Below are positions 29,868 to 38,200 of a stretch of 51,222 nt of DNA, one piece after another. The stretch spans positions 1 through 51,222 of the forward strand of contig PFUL01000061.1 of NCBI GenBank assembly GCA_002790095.1, in the 5' to 3' direction. Every line of letters begins with the position of its first letter. Position 1 is the first letter of the stretch. The notes below the pieces were generated by a model that was given only the letters and a program-made list of their open reading frames with translations, was not told where the DNA came from and did no database searches. This DNA is from Elusimicrobia bacterium CG_4_9_14_3_um_filter_62_55. Its GTDB lineage: Bacteria > Elusimicrobiota > Elusimicrobia > UBA1565. The position numbers and the translations under genes were made by a program.

Positions 29868-30856
29868 GGGAGCCTCATCAGAACGGTCCGGCTCAGCAGC
29901 ATCTCGCCGAACAGCAGCAGCGCCGCGGGGATCAAAAACGGAATCAGGATGTCCGAGTAGGAGACGATCTCCGGGCGTTCGTATTCGGTCTTTTCGAGGC
30001 GGTCGATTTCGGCGTAGATTTTCGCGAGTTCCTCGGCGCTCTCCGCCCGGAAATATTTCCCGTCGGTTTCCGCCGCGATCTTGAGCAAGGAATCTTCGTC
30101 CAAGTCGTCCTTAATTCGCACCAGGCGGCGTCCGAGCAAAGGACTGTCTACGGGGACAAACGATTCGCCGCGTTTCGCCGTTCCGATCGTGTAGACCTTG
30201 ATGCCGAAGGCACGGGCGGTTTTCGCGGCGGTCAGCGGATCAACGAGTCCGGTGTTGCTGCGTCCGTCCGTCAGAAGGATGATGACGCGGCTTTTCGCCG
30301 GGCTCTCCTTCAGGTGATCCACCGCGGCCGCCAGTCCGTCGCCGATCGCCGTCCCCTCGCTGTGCGTCATGCCGGCGTAGACGCGGTCGAGAAATCCCGA
30401 AAGGGCCTCGTAATCGAGGGTCAGCGGGCACATCAGAAGCGGGTCCCCTCCGAAGACGAGCGCGCCGATGCGGTCGCTGACTCGCTTGCCGATGAAATCC
30501 ATCGCGGCGCGCTTCGCCGCGGTCATCCGGTCCAACGGATCGAAATCGACGGCGTTCATGCTGGTGGAGGTATCCAGGGCGAGCAGAATGTCGATCCCTT
30601 CCGTCGGCCCGGCGGATTCGCGGGAAACCTTTTGCGGCCGGGCGAGCGCGACGACCATCAACAAGAGCGCCGCGGCCGTCAGCGCCGGGGAGGTTCCCCG
30701 CACGACTCGGGCCTTCCACATCGGGGCGTGTCCGAGACTTTGTGCATCGGGAAATCGGAGCGTCGCGCGTCTTCCGCTCCAGCCGAAGAGTGCCGCCGCG
30801 CCCGCGGTGAGAACGGGCAGGGCGGCGAGCAGCCAAAGGGGTTCCTCGAATCTCAC
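29864..30856 (-). CDS. batA: BatA-like VWA protein (330 aa)
   Basis: N-terminal membrane segments (about 8-25, 55-75), a VWA domain with MIDAS DTSTSM (about 95-100), T in SEGTAIGDG and D in LLTDGRSN, and a C-terminal membrane segment (about 305-325). This is the BatA layout. The start is GTG at 30856, overlapping the upstream stop as GTGA; the longer frame upstream is out-of-frame sequence of the previous gene. It overlaps the BatBC gene by 4 bases. Confidence 0.9.
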   Translation of the reverse strand: MRFEEPLWLLAALPVLTAGAAALFGWSGRRATLRFPDAQSLGHAPMWKARVVRGTSPALTAAALLLMVVALARPQKVSRESAGPTEGIDILLALDTSTSMNAVDFDPLDRMTAAKRAAMDFIGKRVSDRIGALVFGGDPLLMCPLTLDYEALSGFLDRVYAGMTHSEGTAIGDGLAAAVDHLKESPAKSRVIILLTDGRSNTGLVDPLTAAKTARAFGIKVYTIGTAKRGESFVPVDSPLLGRRLVRIKDDLDEDSLLKIAAETDGKYFRAESAEELAKIYAEIDRLEKTEYERPEIVSYSDILIPFLIPAALLLFGEMLLSRTVLMRLP

Positions 30857-31740
30857 GGCAGGGCCTTCTCCGGGGAAGGGGCCGGGCGCGGCGTCAATCG
30901 GCGGACGATCGCGCGCGCGTCTTCCCGAGCCTTCTCGCTTTCCGATTCGCTCGGCGAATGACGGGCGAACTTGGCGAGATCGCATCGGTCCAGCAGCGCT
31001 TTGATCTCCTGGCGCGCGGCGGCGTCCGCGTCCGCGCGGACGAGGGCCCGGCGCAGGTCGTAGGTGGTCATCGTCAGAGCCGGAATCCGGACTCGGCGTT
31101 CGAGATAGCGGCGCAGGATGTCGGAAAGCGAATCGTAATATTCCTTGACCGGCATCGAGAGGTTGACGAGGGCGTCGAGTTCGGCGAAGGCGATTTGCTC
31201 GGGGGTGCGCGACTCCGCGGGCTTCGCCGTCTCCGGCAGGGGAGTTCCACGGCGGCGGGTTTCGACCCAATAGCCCAGCGCTCCTATGACGAGGACGGCC
31301 CCCAACAGGCCGAGCATCCACGGCCAAAGCACGGCTTCAAGCGGGGGTTTGATATCGCGCAGTTCCCCGCTTTCCCCCTCGACGGGTTTCGGCGGATTCA
31401 CGATCAAAGACAACGGCGGGCTCTCGATTTCCCGGACGGTTCCGCGGGCATCCTTGAGCGTCCAGCGCAGCGGCGGCAGAATCTGCCGGCCGAGCGCGAA
31501 CACGGAGAGGGTTACTCGGACCGACTTCCCGCCGTCGAGGTTCGCGACGTCCAGAATCTCGAACGATCCCTTTTCCTGATTGACGAGAGCCGGGTAGAGG
31601 CGAAATCCGTCGGGGACCGCGAGATCCGCCTCGACCGCCACCGCGCCGCCGATCAGCACCGGCGCCTCGGGCGCTTTCCAGTGCCACGCGTCCGCGGCGA
31701 ACGCGCGCGCGGCCAAGAGCGCGAAGAGTGCCGCCTTCAC
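30853..31740 (-). CDS. DUF4381-like or BatD-like accessory protein (295 aa)
   Basis: A signal peptide MKAALFALLAARAFAADA leads to a beta domain (about 17-120, EADLAVPDGFRLYPAL), one membrane segment (about 140-160) and a helical tail with YYDSLSDILRRYLERRVRIP. Tail and position between DUF58 and BatA match DUF4381-type genes of MoxR operons. The beta part resembles the BatD repeats. Confidence 0.7.
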   Translation of the reverse strand: MKAALFALLAARAFAADAWHWKAPEAPVLIGGAVAVEADLAVPDGFRLYPALVNQEKGSFEILDVANLDGGKSVRVTLSVFALGRQILPPLRWTLKDARGTVREIESPPLSLIVNPPKPVEGESGELRDIKPPLEAVLWPWMLGLLGAVLVIGALGYWVETRRRGTPLPETAKPAESRTPEQIAFAELDALVNLSMPVKEYYDSLSDILRRYLERRVRIPALTMTTYDLRRALVRADADAAARQEIKALLDRCDLAKFARHSPSESESEKAREDARAIVRRLTPRPAPSPEKALP

Positions 31741-32618
31741 CGGAACCTCCGCGCGCGCCGCCGGAAGAAGCGGATGACGGGATCGACGATGGGTTCGTCG
31801 GTGCGGACCTCGATCGGCTCGACTCCGGCGCTCGTAAACAGGGCTTTGAGTTTGTCGCGGCCGGCCCGGCGGCGTTCGGCGGCTTCGGCCCGCGCCGCGT
31901 TCGACGACGCTTCGAAAAGCACCGAGGTTCCGGTCTCGGGATCTTCAAGTTCGAGGTAGGCGCCGAGGGCCGGAATCCGAGTCTCGCGCGGGTCTTCGAT
32001 GAGCACCGGAATCAGATCGTGTTTTTTCGCCGTGTTCCGGAAGGCGCGCTCAAATCCCTCGCATTGGAAATCGGAGACGAGGACGACGATGCTTCGGCGG
32101 TGCAGGAGGCGGTTGAGCGTGTCGAGACTCGCGCCGATGTCCGTCCCGCGGCGCTCAGGTTCGAACGCGAGGAGGTCCCGCACGATCGCGAGCGCGTGCT
32201 TGTGCCCTTTTCGCGGCGGGATAAAGCGCTCCACGCCGTCGGTGAACAGAAGCGATCCCACCTTGTCGTTGTTCTTGAGCGCCGCGAACGAAAGCACCGC
32301 CGAAAGTTCCGCGGCGGCCTCACGCTTGAACCGCTTCGCGGATCCGAAAAACTGGGATCCGGAAAGATCGCAGGCGACCACGAGCGTCAGTTCCCGCTCC
32401 TCCTGATACTCCCGTACGAAAGGCTTTCCGGAGCGCGCCGTGACGTTCCAATCGATCGTGCGGATGTCGTCGCCGGGGACGTACTCGCGGACCTGGGCGA
32501 ATTCCATCCCCCGTCCTTTGAACGCGGAGAGATACTTGCCCGCGAACGTCTCGTTGACGAGGCGTCCGGTCTTGATCTCGATGCGGCGGACTTGCGCGAG
32601 CAGTTCAGCGGTCAGCAT
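31737..32618 (-). CDS. DUF58 protein of the Bat operon (293 aa)
   Basis: No membrane segment is present. The DUF58 signature GRGMEFAQVREYVPGDDIRT and IDWNVTARSGKPFVREY lies at about 35-70. It is followed by a VWA-like fold (VVACDLSGSQFFGSAKR; the MIDAS is DLSGS). DUF58 proteins are encoded beside MoxR and are thought to be its partners. It follows MoxR by 33 bases and overlaps the next gene by 4. Confidence 0.88.
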   Translation of the reverse strand: MLTAELLAQVRRIEIKTGRLVNETFAGKYLSAFKGRGMEFAQVREYVPGDDIRTIDWNVTARSGKPFVREYQEERELTLVVACDLSGSQFFGSAKRFKREAAAELSAVLSFAALKNNDKVGSLLFTDGVERFIPPRKGHKHALAIVRDLLAFEPERRGTDIGASLDTLNRLLHRRSIVVLVSDFQCEGFERAFRNTAKKHDLIPVLIEDPRETRIPALGAYLELEDPETGTSVLFEASSNAARAEAAERRRAGRDKLKALFTSAGVEPIEVRTDEPIVDPVIRFFRRRARRFR

Positions 32619-32651
32619 GTCGGTTTTCTCCGGCGGACGGGCCGGAACTCG

Positions 32652-33641
32652 TTACGGTACTTCGATCGTTTCGAAAACGCGTTTGACGATCTCTTCGGAG
32701 GAGATGTTTTCCGCCTCGGCTTCGTAGGAAAGGAGGACGCGGTGGCGGAGCACGTCGGGGCCGATCGATTTTACGTCCTCGGGCGTAACGAAACCCCGTC
32801 CGTTGAGGAACGCGAACGCCTTCGCCGCGGTCGTGAGGAAGATCGTCGCGCGGGGACTCGCCCCGTAGCGGATCATTCCCTGTAGTTTCGAGAGGCCGTG
32901 TTTTTCCGGCTCGCGCGTCGCGAAAACGATTTCGAGAATGTAGTTCTTCACCTTCTCATCGATGTAGATGGAGTCCGCCACCGCGCGCGCGCCGGCGACC
33001 TTTTTCGGTGAGATCACGGGAGAGGCTTTCGGGCGTACGGCCTGGGACATGCGCTCGAGGATCACGCGCTCCTCGTCCTTGCGCGGATAGGTGACGACGA
33101 GCTTCATCATAAAGCGGTCGACTTGGGCTTCCGGGAGCGGGTACGTCCCTTCTTGTTCGATCGGGTTTTGCGTCGCCAGCACCATGAACAAATCCGGAAG
33201 CGGGTAGGTCGTTTCCCCGATGGTGACCTGGCGTTCCTGCATCGCTTCCAGGAGCGCGCTTTGAACCTTCGCCGGAGCGCGGTTGATTTCGTCCGCGAGA
33301 ATCAGGTTCGAGAAGATCGGACCTTTTCGGACGAGGTATTTGCTCTCCTTGGGATTGAAGACCAAGGTCCCGGTCAAGTCGGCCGGCAGCAGGTCCGGGG
33401 TGAACTGGATCCGCTGGAATTGCGCGTCGATCGCCTGCGCGAGCGTGTTGATCGTCAGGGTTTTCGCGAGTCCGGGGACGCCTTCTAGAAGAATGTGCCC
33501 GTCGCCGATCAGCGCGACGAGAATCCGGTCGAGCATTTCCTCCTGACCTACGATGACTTTGGACAGTTCGTTCTTGAGTTCAGCGACAAAGACGCTTTCG
33601 CTCTGAACCCTATCGGAAATTTCCTGGATGTCGGATGCCAT
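32652..33641 (-). CDS. MoxR-family AAA ATPase of the Bat operon (329 aa)
   Basis: Walker A EGVPGLAKTLTI (about 53-64; the Lys is in AKT), Walker B LILADEINRAPAKVQSALLE, sensor 1 VLATQNPIEQEGTYPLPEAQ and an arginine-finger region. It is a full-length MoxR. It resembles the MoxR at 23937 but is a separate paralogue. The ATPase is likely to act on the VWA proteins BatA and BatBC. It lies 4 bases after the second HEAT gene. Confidence 0.93.
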   Translation of the reverse strand: MASDIQEISDRVQSESVFVAELKNELSKVIVGQEEMLDRILVALIGDGHILLEGVPGLAKTLTINTLAQAIDAQFQRIQFTPDLLPADLTGTLVFNPKESKYLVRKGPIFSNLILADEINRAPAKVQSALLEAMQERQVTIGETTYPLPDLFMVLATQNPIEQEGTYPLPEAQVDRFMMKLVVTYPRKDEERVILERMSQAVRPKASPVISPKKVAGARAVADSIYIDEKVKNYILEIVFATREPEKHGLSKLQGMIRYGASPRATIFLTTAAKAFAFLNGRGFVTPEDVKSIGPDVLRHRVLLSYEAEAENISSEEIVKRVFETIEVP

Positions 33642-33645
33642 TCGT

Positions 33646-34365
33646 CTAATTCCCCTTTTCGATCTGATTGAGTGTCGTTTGGAACAGGTCGCGGGCTTTA
33701 CGCTCCGCCTGTTGTTTCTTGTAGGACATCTTGGACTTGATCTCCTCGACCTGGTGTTCGTAATCGCGGCGGATTTTTTCCTGGTTTTCCTTATGCTGGG
33801 CGTCCCGTACTTCCTGAATGCGCCCGAGCGTGTGCAGCGCCTGAGTCCGGACGTCCGGATCGATGTCGACGAGCGCCTTTACGATGTAGGGCGTCGTCTT
33901 CGGTTCGGCGATCTCCCCGAGCGCGATCAGCGCGGCGATTCGGATGCTCTTCTCCGTGTCCCGAAGGGCGTTGACCATGTCCATCGCCACTTCGGGGCGT
34001 TTGATGCCCTGCATGATGGCGAGCGCGTTCTGACGGACGCTCGGTTCGGTGTCGATTTTGAGCGTCTCCTCCAGAATGCGAAACGACTGCGGATCCTGAA
34101 GTTGGTGCAGCAATTCGATGGCCGCCCAGCGCACCTGCGGATCAGAGTCCTTCGTCGAAAGACGGATTTTGGTTAATTCCAATTCAGACATGACCGGCGG
34201 CGGCTCTTGTTCCAGCTCCGGCGGCGGCGGCGGAATTTTCATCGCCAATTCCTCCGCCTGCTTCGCCGCGATTTCCTCGGGAGTCGGCGGGGGCGGGGTG
34301 TTCTGCTTCTGATAAAGATAGAAGAGCCCCCCGACGAATACGGCCAGCATGAAAAAACGACTCAT
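33646..34365 (-). CDS. Membrane-anchored HEAT-repeat protein (239 aa)
   Basis: A short N-terminal membrane segment (MSRFFMLAVFVGGLFYLYQ), a Pro-rich spacer (KIPPPPPELEQEPPPV) and HEAT repeats follow (about 60-180, DPQVRWAAIELLHQLQDPQS, SIRIAALIALGEIAEPKT, DVRTQALHTLGRIQE). A charged coiled-coil ends the chain. It is a paralogue of the gene upstream, with the same spacer. HEAT solenoids bind proteins, so a scaffold role in the MoxR-Bat complex is likely. The start ATG overlaps the upstream stop (ATGA). Confidence 0.82.
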   Translation of the reverse strand: MSRFFMLAVFVGGLFYLYQKQNTPPPPTPEEIAAKQAEELAMKIPPPPPELEQEPPPVMSELELTKIRLSTKDSDPQVRWAAIELLHQLQDPQSFRILEETLKIDTEPSVRQNALAIMQGIKRPEVAMDMVNALRDTEKSIRIAALIALGEIAEPKTTPYIVKALVDIDPDVRTQALHTLGRIQEVRDAQHKENQEKIRRDYEHQVEEIKSKMSYKKQQAERKARDLFQTTLNQIEKGN

Positions 34366-35057
34366 TGCTGCGCGGCCTGCTGTTTGCGCTGGAGTTCCGC
34401 CTGGCGCTCCTCGTACTCGCGAACCTTGTTCTCGTACTTCTCCAATTTTTGCTGGTTGCGGGCCGCGCGATCCGTGGCGAGTGTTTGACGCTTCGCCTCC
34501 AGTTCGTTGAGGGTGCGCAGCGCCTGAAGCCGCACGCCTTCGTCGACGTCGCTGAGAAGCGATCCGATCGAGGGCGCCGCCGACGGGTCGCCGATCTGAC
34601 CGAGCGCGTTGAGAGCGGCGAGACGGACGTTCGATTCGGTATCGCGCAGCGCGTTCGAGAGCGCCGCCACGACGTTGCGGTCTCCCGTCCTTTCCTGCAG
34701 AATCGCGATGACCTTTACTTTGTTTTCGGGACTGCCGTCCTGTTGGAGCATCTGATAGAGAATCTGGTCGGCCATCGGGTCGCGGGACTTCAGAAGCAGT
34801 TCGGCGGCTTCCCAGCGGACATCCGGGTTGGTGTCCCGGGTCGAGGCACGGATGCGTTTGAGTTGTGACGGCGAGAGCACGGGCGGCGGCGCTTGTTCGA
34901 TTTCCGGCGGCGGGGGCGGGATATCGAGGCTCTGCTGTTGGACGGCTTCCTCGGCTTCTTGCTGAAGAATTTGCGCTTGTTTTTTCGGTTTGAGGACGTA
35001 TTCCTGAGCGACATAGCCGAGCATCGCCAGGCCGATGATCATGCCGATATATTTCAC
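34362..35057 (-). CDS. Membrane-anchored HEAT-repeat protein (231 aa), first gene of the Bat operon
   Basis: The layout is as in the next gene: membrane segment (about 4-20, IGMIIGLAMLGYVAQEYVL), spacer DIPPPPPEIEQAPPPV, HEAT repeats (about 70-180, NPDVRWEAAELLLKSRDP, SNVRLAALNALGQIGDPSA, EGVRLQALRTLNELE) and a Gln/Lys-rich coiled end. The start is GTG at 35057 with GGGGG upstream. The N-terminal Cys of a lipoprotein is absent, so anchoring is by the segment. Confidence 0.8.
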   Translation of the reverse strand: MKYIGMIIGLAMLGYVAQEYVLKPKKQAQILQQEAEEAVQQQSLDIPPPPPEIEQAPPPVLSPSQLKRIRASTRDTNPDVRWEAAELLLKSRDPMADQILYQMLQQDGSPENKVKVIAILQERTGDRNVVAALSNALRDTESNVRLAALNALGQIGDPSAAPSIGSLLSDVDEGVRLQALRTLNELEAKRQTLATDRAARNQQKLEKYENKVREYEERQAELQRKQQAAQQ

Positions 35058-35106
35058 GTCTTGCCCCCGGTTGCCGTAAGCTCGGCGATCTTAAAAACCT
35101 CCAAAA

Positions 35107-35134
35107 ATTTAACATAAAACCTGTGGAGCCGCAA
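35107..35134 (-). promoter_or_regulatory. Possible promoter of the Bat operon
   Basis: -35 TTGCGG (35129-35134), a 16-base spacer and -10 TTAAAT (35107-35112) on the minus strand. Both boxes match four of six. The leader would be about 43 bases. Confidence 0.4.
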
Positions 35135-35153
35135 GAATGGACCCTTGGACCCC

Positions 35154-35191
35154 GGACACCCAGGCTTTAAGACCCTCGGCGCTCTGGGTCC
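35154..35191. repeat. Hairpin in the divergent intergenic region
   Basis: GGACACCCAG (35154-35163) pairs with CTGGGTCC (35184-35191) with one or two bulged bases around a 20-base loop. It lies between the Bat operon and the ABC transporter gene, upstream of both starts. No T-run follows on either strand, so it is more likely a binding site or leader structure. Confidence 0.4.
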
Positions 35192-35259
35192 AATGAGTTT
35201 TTCCTGTTCCCCCGTTGACCCTACTGACTCGCGGCTCTAAAGCCAATAATGGAAGTGCC

Positions 35260-38200
35260 ATGAGAGCTTCGAACGCCTTGTTGCGCCGCATCGCGGTTTC
35301 ACTCGTTGCTTCCATCCTTGTTTCCATTCCCGGACCCCGCGTCGCCTACGCCGTCGCGAGCGCGGCTCGCGGGACGGTTTCCGGGGTCGGCCTCCCTTCG
35401 GCTCCCCTCGGACTCGCGCTGGGCTCCCTCGCGGTTCCGGGTTCGGCTTCGCTGTCGCCGGCGGAATCGGCTCCGGGGTTGCGCTCCAGTCTTCCCCTTC
35501 TTTCCGCGCCGGGCCTCTCGGAGGCTCCCGGCGCCGCCGTTTCCCCCGCGGTCCGCGCCGCCGCTCCGTTATCAGCCTCTCCGAAATCCGCTGCCGCGCC
35601 GGCCGTAGAGAGAGACACCGTTTCCCCCGCGAAGGTTCCGGCTCGCGTGATTTCCGGCCGCGTCGCCGCGACGGCTTCCGAAGTCTCACCCGAAGCGCCC
35701 GCATCGGAAAGCGGCAAACTGCGAACGCTTTCAGAAACCGCGGCGTCCTTGGGCGCCCGCGTCGGTTCGTCCCCTCTCGAATCGCTCAAATCGGACGCCG
35801 CGTTCGACTCCGCGGCTCTGCGCTCCCCGTTCGTTTCACCCGTTTCCGTCGCGAACTCCGTCGGCCGCGGCGGACCCGCGCTATCCCGCTTCCAGGTCCG
35901 GAATCCGGCCGACGCTTCGGTGCCCGCCGTTCCCGCGAAAAAGGGGCCGACCGCGCGCGGACACCTGACGTGGTCTGCCTTCTTGGTCGCTCGGGGAGCT
36001 CTTTCCGCCTGGCTCGGCATGGAAGTGCTGAGCGGGTCCGTTTGGCTGTTCGGCTTTACCGTCGCGACCCCGGCGTCTTGGGTCGCGATTCCGTTGTTCG
36101 TCCTGGCCGGCGCCTCGGCGATCGTCGGGACGGGGTACGGCGTCCTCGGGCTGCGAATCGCCGGCGCGCTGCGCCGCGAGTTCAAGGGGATCGACGCGGA
36201 CGCCCGTCCTTCGCCTTGGTCCACTCCGATCGCCACCAAGGACGGGGTCGAGCCCGGCTTCGAACAACTGCCCGAGCACGCGAAGAAGGTCGTCGGCGTA
36301 CACGCGCGGGCTCGGGGCCGCGGTTGGGGAGCCTTCCGTTCGTATTTGAGGCAGGCCGCGAAGTTCCACGTTCCCTTCCTCCTTGGAGACATCGCCTATA
36401 TCGTTCGCGGCGCGGCGGCCGGGATCCGGGCGGGGCTCTCTCTGGTCAAGCGGATGGTCGTCGGAGACAAGCGCTTCCGCTTCGCGTGGCTCCCTCACAA
36501 GAGGCTTTTCTTCGGCGCGGCCGCGTTTCTGCTGCTCGACGGCTTTCTGAGCATGGGCATTCTGTGGCTGCTCCAGCCGCTGCTCGATACGGGCGTCGCT
36601 GCGGCCGCCAACGGAGTCGCCGCGTATCTGCCCAAGCTGTTTATGTTCTCGGGGGCGTTCGTCGCGCTCTTGATCGCTTACGCGTTCACCGAGCGCCAGC
36701 ACACGCTGCTCGGCGGGTTGGCGACCGTGTACACGGTCCGCGAACTGCGCAACGCCTTCCGGGCGAAGTTCACCGGCCTGGACATGGGGTTTCACTCGAT
36801 CAATAAATCCGGGGAGCTTTCGAATCGCCTGCGCGACGACACCGTCCGGCTCGCGAGCAAGGAGGTTCAGGTCCGCTACGCGCTTCCCCATTATCTGACC
36901 GTCGCCGTCATGAGCATCGCGACGATGTTCTATCTGATCCCCGCGCTCGCCCCCCTGGTCGTGGCGGTCGCGCTGCCGATCGGAATCATCAGCGGGATTT
37001 TCGGACAGAAGATCGCCTCCTACAGCCGGCAGCATCAGGATTTAAAGGCCGACATCACCGGCCACAGCACCGAGGTTTTCGAGAACGCGGACGTGATGAA
37101 GTCCTTCGCCGCGACCGAATTCGAGGCGGCGCGCTACGACCGAAAAGCCGACAGCGTGAAGTCCCTCGACACGCGAATCGCCCTTCTCTGGGCGAAGTAC
37201 ATGGCGATCAACGGCGGGGTCGCGGAGCTTTTTACGCGATTTCTGGTGTTCGGCATCGGCGCCTGGCTCATCGCGACCGTGGCCGGAATGAGTTTCGGAA
37301 CCGTCACGGCGTTCGCAGGCTTCGCCTACATGGTCACCTATTCGCTCAGCGGCATCGCGCAGAATTTCCTGAAGTTCAGCGCCGACGACGGGGCGACGAC
37401 CCGCATTCGGGAGATTTGGGACCAGCGGTCCAAGATCGTCGAACCCGAGACGGAGGATTCGCTCGGACGGCTTCAGGGCCGCATCCGCTTCGAGGGAGTG
37501 ACCTTCGCTTACGAGGACCGCGAGGGAAGCGGCGAAAAGATGGCGCCGGTGCTCAACGATCTTTCCTTCACGATCGAACCCGGACAAACCGTGGCGTTCG
37601 TCGGTGAGACGGCTTCCGGCAAGAGTACGATCACCAATCTCGTGATGCGCTTCTGGGATCCGGACGCGGGGAAAGTTACGATCGACGGAGTGGATCTTCG
37701 CGACATGAAGTCGGCCGACCTGCGGCGGAACGTTTCGATCGTCCTGCAGGACAACCGCCTGTTCAACGAAAGCATCCGCTTCAACGTCGCCTACGGTCTC
37801 GAGGGCGTCCCGGATTCGGAGATCGAGAAGGCGCTGCGCATGGCGCAGGCGGACTTCGTCTACGATAAGTCGCTTTTCCCGGACGGACTGGAGCAGAACG
37901 TAGGAGAGGGCGGCGGAAAGCTTTCCGGCGGTCAGCGTCAGCGCATCGCGATCGCCCGCGCGCTGCTGCGCCGCGCCCCGATTATGATCTTCGACGAGGC
38001 GACCGCGGCGCTCGACAACGAGAGCGAACGCGAGGTCCAGGCCGCGATGCAGAAACTGCTCGACGAGGGCGAAGGAAGGACCTCGATCGTCATCGCCCAC
38101 CGCCTTTCGACGATCCGCAACGCGGACAAGATTTTCGTGCTCGATCACGGGCGCATCGCCGAGAGCGGCAACTGGGAAGAGTTGATGGCAAAAAAGGGCG

